The notes beneath the pieces were generated by a model. It was given only the letters and a program-made list of their open reading frames with translations, did not search any database and was not told the origin of the DNA. The position numbers and the translations under genes were made by a program. A stretch of DNA of 12,123 nt from Candidatus Saccharibacteria bacterium CG_4_10_14_0_2_um_filter_52_9 (GTDB lineage: Bacteria > Patescibacteriota > Saccharimonadia > Saccharimonadales > UBA4665): assembly GCA_002792275.1 (NCBI GenBank), contig PFOA01000036.1, positions 1 to 12,123 on the forward strand, read 5' to 3'. Shown here piece after piece: positions 5,916-12,123 of this stretch; position 1 is the first letter of the stretch; every line of letters starts with the position of its first letter.

Positions 5916-5921
5916 TTGCGT

Positions 5922-8900
5922 ATGGCTAAAGCACAGATCACCAAAGCTACAAAATCACAACGAGTATTTTTTACAAAAACCGATGACAACGCTTTGCCGT
6001 TGCCCAATCTGATAGACCACCAGAACCGTTCATTCCAATGGTTCGTAGAAGAAGGTCTGGGCGAGCTCCTGGCCGAAATCAGCCCGATAGATGACTACAC
6101 CGGCGGCAAACTGTCCCTGCGTTTCAAAGATTATCGCTTTGGCGACCCCAAACTTACCGAAGCCACCGCCCGCGAAAACAACGTTAGCTACGACGCACCC
6201 CTGATGGCCAACGTCGAGCTAACCAACAAGGTTACCGGCGAAGTCAAAGAGCAAGAAATTTACCTCGGCGACTATCCCTGGATGACCGTCCGCGGCACCT
6301 TTGTGATTAACGGCGCCGAGCGCGTAGTAGTTAGCCAGCTGATCCGATCGGCTGGCGTTTTCTTTACAGCCGACCCCCATGGTGCCACTAATTTTTACGG
6401 CGCCAAAGTTATCCCTGGCCGTGGCGCTTGGTTAGAATTCGAAACCGCCGCTAATGGCGCTCTATATGTAAAGATTGATCGCAAGCGCAAGCTGGCCGTT
6501 ACCACGCTCCTGCGCGCCCTTGGCGTCACCGAGACCCAAATGCGCGAAACCTTTAAGCATGTTGATACCGGCCCCAAGAGCTATGTCGAAGCTACCCTGG
6601 AAAAAGACCCTTCAAAGGGTCAGAACGACGCCCTGATTGAGGTTTACCGCCGTTTACGCCCCGGTGACCTGGCTACCGTCGATAACGCCAAATCATTAAT
6701 CGAAAACATGTTCTACAACTACAAGCGTTTCGACTTCAGCCGCGTTGGCCGCTACAAGATCAACAAGCGCCTCGATCTCAAAGTGCCCAACACCCTCGAA
6801 AACCGCGTTATGCGCCTCGAAGACATCCAAGCCATCATTGCCGAGCTGATCCGCCTTAATAACACCCAAGATCCGGCCGACGACATTGATTCGCTAGCCA
6901 ACCGCCGCGTCAAACTGGTCGGTGAGCTGGTTCAGCGCCAATTTCGCATCGGCTTGCTACGCATGGAGCGTAATACTAAAGACCGTATGTCGATGAGCGA
7001 AATCGAAACCGTTACCCCCGGCCAGCTGATCAACGCCCGCCCTATTGTGGCCGCGGTACGCGAATTCTTTGCCAGTTCACAGCTTAGTCAGTTTATGGAT
7101 CAGATCAACCCGCTTTCCGAGCTGGCTCACAAGCGCCGCCTCAGCTCGATGGGCCCCGGCGGCCTGAGCCGCGAACGCGCCGGCTTTGAAGTCCGCGACG
7201 CCCACGCTACGCACTACGGTCGCATCTGCGCTGTCGAGACACCCGAAGGTGCCAACATCGGCCTGGTGCTTAACCTGGCCAACTATGCCCGTGTTAATGA
7301 CTACGGGTTTATAGAAACTCCTTACCGCAAGGTAATTAACGCCGCCACGGCTAAAGATGCCGTCGGCCACATCGCCGCCGAGAATCTAAACGACGCCAAG
7401 GGCAAGACTATTGTTGCTGCCGGCACCAAGATTACTGCCGCCACAGCCGCCAAACTGGCCAAGGTTGACGGCAAGGTCACCTGGCCGGTCAAGGCCAAGG
7501 TTACCAACGACATCATCTACCTCGATGCTTTCGCCGAGGAATCGGCCATAATTGCCGGCGGCGGTAGCGACATCGACGCCAACGGCTATTTTGTACAACA
7601 TCGCGTCAGCGCCCGCTCACAGCTGAAATCCGGTGAAGTCGACGCCAACGATGTTACCCATCTGGATGCTTCGCGCAACCAGATTATCGGTTCCAGCGCC
7701 GGCCTGATTCCGTTTATTGAAAAGAACTACGTCTACCGCTCATTAATGGGTAGTAACCAACAGCGCCAAGCCGTACCGCTGATCCAGCCATCCAGCCCGA
7801 TTGTCGGTACCGGCCTGGAGGTTGAAGCCGCCCGCAACACCGGTCAGGTCATTCTGGCTGAAGCCAGCGGTGTGGTCACAGCCGCCTCGGCTCAAGCCGT
7901 GGTAGTGAAATACAAAACCGGCAGCGTTACTTATGAGCCGCAACGTTTTATCCGCAGTAACGAAGGCACGTCTGTAAACCAGAAAGTCGTAGTTAACACC
8001 GGCGACAAGGTTAAGGCCGGCGATGTCCTTATAGAAGGCATGTCGATCGCCGATGGCGAGCTGGCACTCGGTAAAGACCTGATCGTGGCCTTTATGCCCT
8101 GGGCCGGTTACAACTTTGAGGATGCCATCATCATCTCGCGCAAATTGGTAGAAGATGACACTCTGACCTCGGTTCACATCGTTGACTTCATGATTGAAGT
8201 CCGCGAAACCAAGCTGGGACCCGAACTTGTCACCTCCGACATCCCTAACGTTTCCGAAGAAACTCTGCGCCACCTCGACGAAGACGGCATTGTCCGCATC
8301 AGCGCCGAGGTCCATCCCGGCGACATCCTGGTTGGTAAAATTACGCCTAAGGGCGAACAGGAACTGTCCAGCGAAGAACGCCTGTTGCGCGCCATCTTCG
8401 GCGAAAAAGCCAAAGAAGTCCGCGATACCTCACAACGCATGTCTAACGGCAAGCATGGTAAGGTTGTGGGTGTCAAAGTCTTCAGCCGCGAAAATGGTCA
8501 TGAGCTTAAAGCCGGTGTCATTATGCAAATTCAGGTCTTTGTGGCTCAGATGCGCAAAATTGCCGTCGGCGATAAACTTGGCGGTCGCCACGGTAACAAG
8601 GGCGTTATTGCCCGAATTCTGCCTATCGAGGATATGCCTTTCATGGAAGATGGCTCGCCGGTCGACATCGTTCTTAACCCGCTCGGTGTGCCATCGCGTA
8701 TGAACGTCGGCCAGCTGTTTGAAACGCACCTTGGTATGGCTGCCAAAGCCCTAGGTATGAAAGTCGCCAGCCCGTCGTTCAACGGCGTACCGGTTGCCAA
8801 GATTCACGAACTGCTCAAAGAAGCCGGTCTGCCCGAAGACGGCAAGCAACAGCTATTTGACGGCCGTACCGGCGATGCCTTCAACGAGCGCACCACCGTG

Positions 8901-9476
8901 GGCTGTATGTACATGATTAAGCTCAACCACATGGTAGCCGATAAGATCCACGCCCGCAGTACCGGCCCTTACACCATGGTTACCCAGCAACCGCTGGGTG
9001 GCAAAGCCCAAAACGGCGGCCAGCGCTTCGGCGAAATGGAAGTCTGGGCTCTGGAGGCCTACGGTGCCGCCAATACCCTGCAAGAAATGCTAACCATCAA
9101 GTCCGACGACGTCTACGGACGCAGTAAGGCCTACGAGTCGATCATTAAGAAGACTCAGATTGTCGGTCCGAAGGTTCCGGAAAGCTTCAACGTGCTGGTT
9201 AAAGAGCTCCAAGGCCTTGCCCTTAAAGTCGACCTGGTTCATTCCGATACTGTAGTTGATGCCGAAGCCGTCCTGGCCAGCAACATTCACGAAGAAGGCA
9301 CCCATCCGGTGGAAGTCGATGTGCCGCAAGATGCCATATCCGATATTGACGTAACCGAAGAAGGCACCGGCGGCGACGATTTCAGCATCGTTGATGTTGA
9401 CGAAACCGGCAGTGCCGATGCTCAGGCCAACGCTGAGGATCTTGCCACAGTGACTAAAGAAGGGGAGGAGTCCTAA
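5922..9476 (+). CDS. rpoB: DNA-directed RNA polymerase subunit beta
   Basis: The beta subunit forms one pincer of RNA polymerase and much of the catalytic cleft. From ATG 5922 it is 1184 residues, a normal length. The rifampicin-region core SSQLSQFMDQ (385-394), then HKRRLSSMGPGG (403 on) and RERAGFEVRD, is strongly conserved. So are HYGRICAVETPEGANIGL and, further on, GDKLGGRHGNKG and LNPLGVPSRMNVGQ. Compared with the E. coli and Bacillus layouts there is an insertion of about 50 residues after FIETPYRKV (about residues 472-527) containing AGTKITAATAAKLAKV, which resembles barrel-sandwich segments. The C-terminus ends in a D/E-rich tail of about 60 residues (HPVEVDVP to GEES) that I do not recognise from other families. 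It is the first gene of an rpoBC operon; rplJ/rplL do not precede it, clpP does. Confidence 0.98.
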   Translation: MAKAQITKATKSQRVFFTKTDDNALPLPNLIDHQNRSFQWFVEEGLGELLAEISPIDDYTGGKLSLRFKDYRFGDPKLTEATARENNVSYDAPLMANVELTNKVTGEVKEQEIYLGDYPWMTVRGTFVINGAERVVVSQLIRSAGVFFTADPHGATNFYGAKVIPGRGAWLEFETAANGALYVKIDRKRKLAVTTLLRALGVTETQMRETFKHVDTGPKSYVEATLEKDPSKGQNDALIEVYRRLRPGDLATVDNAKSLIENMFYNYKRFDFSRVGRYKINKRLDLKVPNTLENRVMRLEDIQAIIAELIRLNNTQDPADDIDSLANRRVKLVGELVQRQFRIGLLRMERNTKDRMSMSEIETVTPGQLINARPIVAAVREFFASSQLSQFMDQINPLSELAHKRRLSSMGPGGLSRERAGFEVRDAHATHYGRICAVETPEGANIGLVLNLANYARVNDYGFIETPYRKVINAATAKDAVGHIAAENLNDAKGKTIVAAGTKITAATAAKLAKVDGKVTWPVKAKVTNDIIYLDAFAEESAIIAGGGSDIDANGYFVQHRVSARSQLKSGEVDANDVTHLDASRNQIIGSSAGLIPFIEKNYVYRSLMGSNQQRQAVPLIQPSSPIVGTGLEVEAARNTGQVILAEASGVVTAASAQAVVVKYKTGSVTYEPQRFIRSNEGTSVNQKVVVNTGDKVKAGDVLIEGMSIADGELALGKDLIVAFMPWAGYNFEDAIIISRKLVEDDTLTSVHIVDFMIEVRETKLGPELVTSDIPNVSEETLRHLDEDGIVRISAEVHPGDILVGKITPKGEQELSSEERLLRAIFGEKAKEVRDTSQRMSNGKHGKVVGVKVFSRENGHELKAGVIMQIQVFVAQMRKIAVGDKLGGRHGNKGVIARILPIEDMPFMEDGSPVDIVLNPLGVPSRMNVGQLFETHLGMAAKALGMKVASPSFNGVPVAKIHELLKEAGLPEDGKQQLFDGRTGDAFNERTTVGCMYMIKLNHMVADKIHARSTGPYTMVTQQPLGGKAQNGGQRFGEMEVWALEAYGAANTLQEMLTIKSDDVYGRSKAYESIIKKTQIVGPKVPESFNVLVKELQGLALKVDLVHSDTVVDAEAVLASNIHEEGTHPVEVDVPQDAISDIDVTEEGTGGDDFSIVDVDETGSADAQANAEDLATVTKEGEES
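9462..9470 (+). promoter_or_regulatory. Strong Shine-Dalgarno for rpoC (GGGGAGGAG)
   Basis: This purine-rich site inside the last rpoB codons sits 7 bases before ATG 9478 and 10 before the tandem ATG 9481. It shows that SD-led initiation operates in this organism inside operons, while several first genes appear leaderless. Confidence 0.8.
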
Positions 9477-9477
9477 T

Positions 9478-12123
9478 ATGATGCCGCAACGCTATTCCAA
9501 CACCGGTACCGATATCGCTGATTTTGACGCTGTCCGCCTAGCCGTGGCCAGCCCCGAAGATATCCTCGATTGGAGCTATGGTGAAGTCACCAAGCCCGAA
9601 ACCATCAACTACCGCACCCAAAAGCCGGAACGCGACGGCTTGTTCTGCGAATGCATCTTTGGCCCGGTTAAAGATATCAACCCCCACGACGCCAAATACA
9701 AGGGTGTCCGCAGCCGCGAAGCCGCCGTCGACAAGAACGGCGAACTGGTTACCCGCAGTATTGTCCGCCGCGAACGCATGGGTCACATTACTCTGGCCGT
9801 GCCGGTTTCACACATTTGGTTCCTGCGTGGAACCCCCAGCGCCATGGGCTTATTGCTCGGCCTGACTGTTAAGAACCTGGAACACGTGGCCTACTTTGCC
9901 AGCTACATCATTAAAAGTGTCAACATCGAAAAGCGCGACCAGCTATTGGCCGACAAAGAAGCCGAATTCGCCGCCGCCAAAGAAGCCATCGGCCTGCGTT
10001 TCGCCAAAGAAGCCGAGGCCGAAGAAGCTAACGTTAAGGCTCTGGCCGAAATGCAAACCAAAGAGCTCGAAGAGCTTACTAAAGAGTTTGACCTATACAA
10101 GGATCAGCTGACAGCCCTGAACCCGCTGAGCCTGATTAACGAAACCGATTACCGCAATCTGCCGGATAATCTGCGCAGCCTGGTAACCGTTGGCATGGGC
10201 GGTGCGGCTCTAAAAGACCTGCTGACCGCGATCGACCTCAAAGACTTAATTAAAGACCTGCTGGCCGAGGCCGAAGACGCCAAAGGCCAGCGCAAGAAGA
10301 AGCTGATGAAGCGCCTGCGCTTGCTGGAAAGCATGGATCGTGCCGGCATTAAGCCGAGCAGTATGTGCCTCAGCACCCTGCCGGTAATTCCTCCGGATCT
10401 GCGCCCCATGGTCCAGCTAACCGGTGGCCGTTTTGCCACCAGCGACCTCAACGACCTCTATCGCCGCGTCATCAACCGCAATAACCGCCTCAAAAAATTG
10501 ATGGACTTGAACGCTCCCGAAGTCATTCGCCGCAACGAGCAACGCATGTTGCAAGAAGCCGTTGACGCCCTGATCGATAACAACAGTGCCCGCAGTGGCC
10601 GCGCCGTAGCCGCTACCGGCCAGCGCCGCCGCCTCAAATCCCTTAGCGACATGCTCAAGGGTAAGCAGGGTCGTTTCCGCCAGAACTTACTAGGTAAGCG
10701 AGTAGACTACTCCGGCCGCTCGGTGATTGTAGCCGGACCGGAACTCAAGATTAACCAGTGTGGACTGCCCAAGATGATGGCTCTGGAACTGTTCAAGCCG
10801 TTTGTAATAGGTGAGTTGATTGCCCGCGAACAGGCTCACAACATCCGCAGTGCCTCCCGCCTGATCGAAATGGGTGAAACCAGCGTCTGGGATGCCCTGG
10901 ACGAAGTAATTAAGGGCAAATATGTCCTTTTGAACCGCGCCCCATCGCTACACCGCCTCAGTATTCAGGCCTTTATGCCGGTGCTGATCGAAGGCCGCGC
11001 CATCCAGCTTCACCCGCTGGTTTGTAAGGGCTTTAATGCCGACTTTGACGGTGACCAAATGGCTGTCCACTTACCGCTGAGCGACAAGGCCCAGGCCGAA
11101 GCCCGCGACATCATGGCCGCCAACCGCAACCTGCTTAAGCCGGCCGACGGTTCGCCGATCCTACACATTGAGCAGGACATCGTCCTTGGTTGTTACTACC
11201 TGACCTACGAACGTCCCGGTACCACCGAAGCCCGTAAGCCTGTTGCTTACTCCAGTCTGGACGAAGCCCTGATGGCACTCGACGGCCGCAAGATTACTCT
11301 GCAAAACATGGTACGCCTACCGTTCCGCGGCAAAATCCGCGAAACAACCCTTGGCCGCCTGCTATTTAACGAAATCCTGCCCGAAGACTTTGTCCTCCAG
11401 GACGAAACCATGACCAAGAAGCGCCTGCAAAAGGTTATGGCCAAGGTTTACACCAAGTACGGCCAGGAAAAGACCGCCGAAATCGCCGACGACCTCAAAG
11501 ACCTCGGCTTTAAATACGCCACCATTTCCGGACTCAGCATGGGCATGGGCGATTTTAATCTGATTACCGGTATGCAAGAAGTGCTTGATGCCGGCGAAGT
11601 TCGTGCCGCCGCCATCTCAGACCAGTACGACGAAGGTTTCATTACCGAAGACGAGCGCCACCGCTTAACCGTCGACAACTGGACCAAGGTAGAAACCAAG
11701 GTCCTCGACATGCTCAGCGAGCAAATGGTCGGCCAGGATTCATCTATGGCTATTGCCATTAACTCTGGCGCCCGAGGCAACATTTCTCAGCTAAACCACG
11801 CTGTTGGTATGCTTGGCGTGCTGCAGGACGCTGGTGGAAACGTCATAGAGCTACCGATTAAGTCGGGTTACATTAATGGCCTGAACCCGCTGGAATACTT
11901 CACCGGTACTCGTGGTACCCGCAAAGCTTTGATCGACATCGCTCTTAAAACCGCCGATGCCGGCTACCTGACCCGCCGTCTGGTGGACGTTTCACAAGCT
12001 GTCTTCACCATTAACGACGACACCACCGACCCCGGCTTTGCTATGTTACGAGCCGACGCCACATACATCGGTGTTTCCTATGCCTCACGCCTGACCGGCC
12101 GCTTTGCCGCCGCTACCCTCAAG
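9478..12123 (+). CDS. rpoC: DNA-directed RNA polymerase subunit beta' (partial, 3' end beyond window)
   Basis: The frame is open for 882 codons to the window edge, and about a third of the protein should lie beyond. The catalytic Mg-binding motif NADFDGDQM is at 520-528. Flanking conserved blocks include LLGKRVDYSGRSVIVAGPEL, VLLNRAPSLHRLSIQAF, NSGARGNISQL and the bridge helix ending GYLTRRLVD (829-837). The N-terminal zinc-binding domain has lost all four cysteines: the usual YECxCGKYKR is INPHDAKYKG (67-76) and the usual CxxCG is VDKNG (84-88). The first cysteine of the second zinc site (EDDCGT in E. coli) is Thr849 in NDDT. A charged helical segment at about 150-205 (ADKEAEFAAAKEA and on) occupies the position of the coiled insert seen in Gram-positive-type beta'. 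The gene begins 1 base after the rpoB stop with a strong Shine-Dalgarno; tandem ATGs leave the start uncertain by one residue. Confidence 0.97.
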   Translation, partial: MMPQRYSNTGTDIADFDAVRLAVASPEDILDWSYGEVTKPETINYRTQKPERDGLFCECIFGPVKDINPHDAKYKGVRSREAAVDKNGELVTRSIVRRERMGHITLAVPVSHIWFLRGTPSAMGLLLGLTVKNLEHVAYFASYIIKSVNIEKRDQLLADKEAEFAAAKEAIGLRFAKEAEAEEANVKALAEMQTKELEELTKEFDLYKDQLTALNPLSLINETDYRNLPDNLRSLVTVGMGGAALKDLLTAIDLKDLIKDLLAEAEDAKGQRKKKLMKRLRLLESMDRAGIKPSSMCLSTLPVIPPDLRPMVQLTGGRFATSDLNDLYRRVINRNNRLKKLMDLNAPEVIRRNEQRMLQEAVDALIDNNSARSGRAVAATGQRRRLKSLSDMLKGKQGRFRQNLLGKRVDYSGRSVIVAGPELKINQCGLPKMMALELFKPFVIGELIAREQAHNIRSASRLIEMGETSVWDALDEVIKGKYVLLNRAPSLHRLSIQAFMPVLIEGRAIQLHPLVCKGFNADFDGDQMAVHLPLSDKAQAEARDIMAANRNLLKPADGSPILHIEQDIVLGCYYLTYERPGTTEARKPVAYSSLDEALMALDGRKITLQNMVRLPFRGKIRETTLGRLLFNEILPEDFVLQDETMTKKRLQKVMAKVYTKYGQEKTAEIADDLKDLGFKYATISGLSMGMGDFNLITGMQEVLDAGEVRAAAISDQYDEGFITEDERHRLTVDNWTKVETKVLDMLSEQMVGQDSSMAIAINSGARGNISQLNHAVGMLGVLQDAGGNVIELPIKSGYINGLNPLEYFTGTRGTRKALIDIALKTADAGYLTRRLVDVSQAVFTINDDTTDPGFAMLRADATYIGVSYASRLTGRFAAATLK

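Noticed and set aside
5916..5921. TTG at 5916 as the rpoB start
   Set aside because: Its spacing from AGGGG is good, but the ATG two codons later gives the more usual start; the difference is two residues and cannot be settled here.
7743..8315. 190-codon antisense open frame within rpoB
   Set aside because: Antisense frames this long are common opposite GC-rich coding sequence; no motif, promoter or Shine-Dalgarno supports it.
8194..8703. 169-codon open frame inside rpoB, same strand
   Set aside because: It is out of frame within a highly conserved part of rpoB, and its translation is a low-complexity K/S/A/P-rich shadow.
1..12123. tRNA, rRNA or CRISPR array
   Set aside because: Intergenic gaps are short and none contains a cloverleaf-like element, rRNA-like sequence or regularly spaced direct repeats.

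Overview
The window carries bacterial core genes, all on the plus strand. In order they are a small membrane protein, an alpha/beta hydrolase, histidyl-tRNA synthetase (hisS), a YdjM/DUF457-like membrane protein, trigger factor (tig), a small two-helix membrane protein, ClpP protease, and RNA polymerase beta (rpoB) and beta' (rpoC, cut by the window end). Protein style, compact spacing and divergent RNA polymerase subunits suggest a Candidate Phyla Radiation bacterium. My best guess is a Saccharibacteria (TM7) relative, judged from the look of HisRS and RpoC and not from any search. TGA is used as a stop (hisS), which argues against the lineages that recode UGA as glycine.

Region 1 (about 1-697) holds no intact gene. 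It contains a 111-base stretch encoding the RGGNWNNG...GFRVA signature typical of diversity-generating retroelement (DGR) repeats. About 110 bases further on lies the C-terminal two thirds of an Avd-like four-helix-bundle protein in a different frame. No reverse transcriptase is visible, so this looks like a DGR relic or one edge of a cassette continuing upstream.

Region 2 (698-3375) has two probable operons. The membrane protein and hydrolase are 4 bases apart. The hisS and YdjM-like genes overlap by one base. Region 3 (3376-5715) has tig, a small membrane protein and clpP, each with its own promoter. clpP sits behind a near-perfect CIRCE operator (HrcA site) that wraps its -35 box. Region 4 (5716-end) is the rpoBC operon, with a consensus-like promoter right after clpP, a leader of roughly 165-170 bases, and a strong Shine-Dalgarno sequence before rpoC.

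Two themes stand out. First, hisS, tig, the small membrane gene and clpP all have a -10 box ending only 6-9 bases before the ATG, which predicts leaderless mRNAs; rpoB and rpoC instead carry Shine-Dalgarno sequences. Second, beta' has lost all four cysteines of the N-terminal zinc-binding domain and also the first cysteine of the second zinc site, while the catalytic NADFDGDQM motif is intact. Functionally the window combines transcription (rpoBC), translation (hisS), nascent-chain folding (tig) and heat-shock-controlled proteolysis (clpP).
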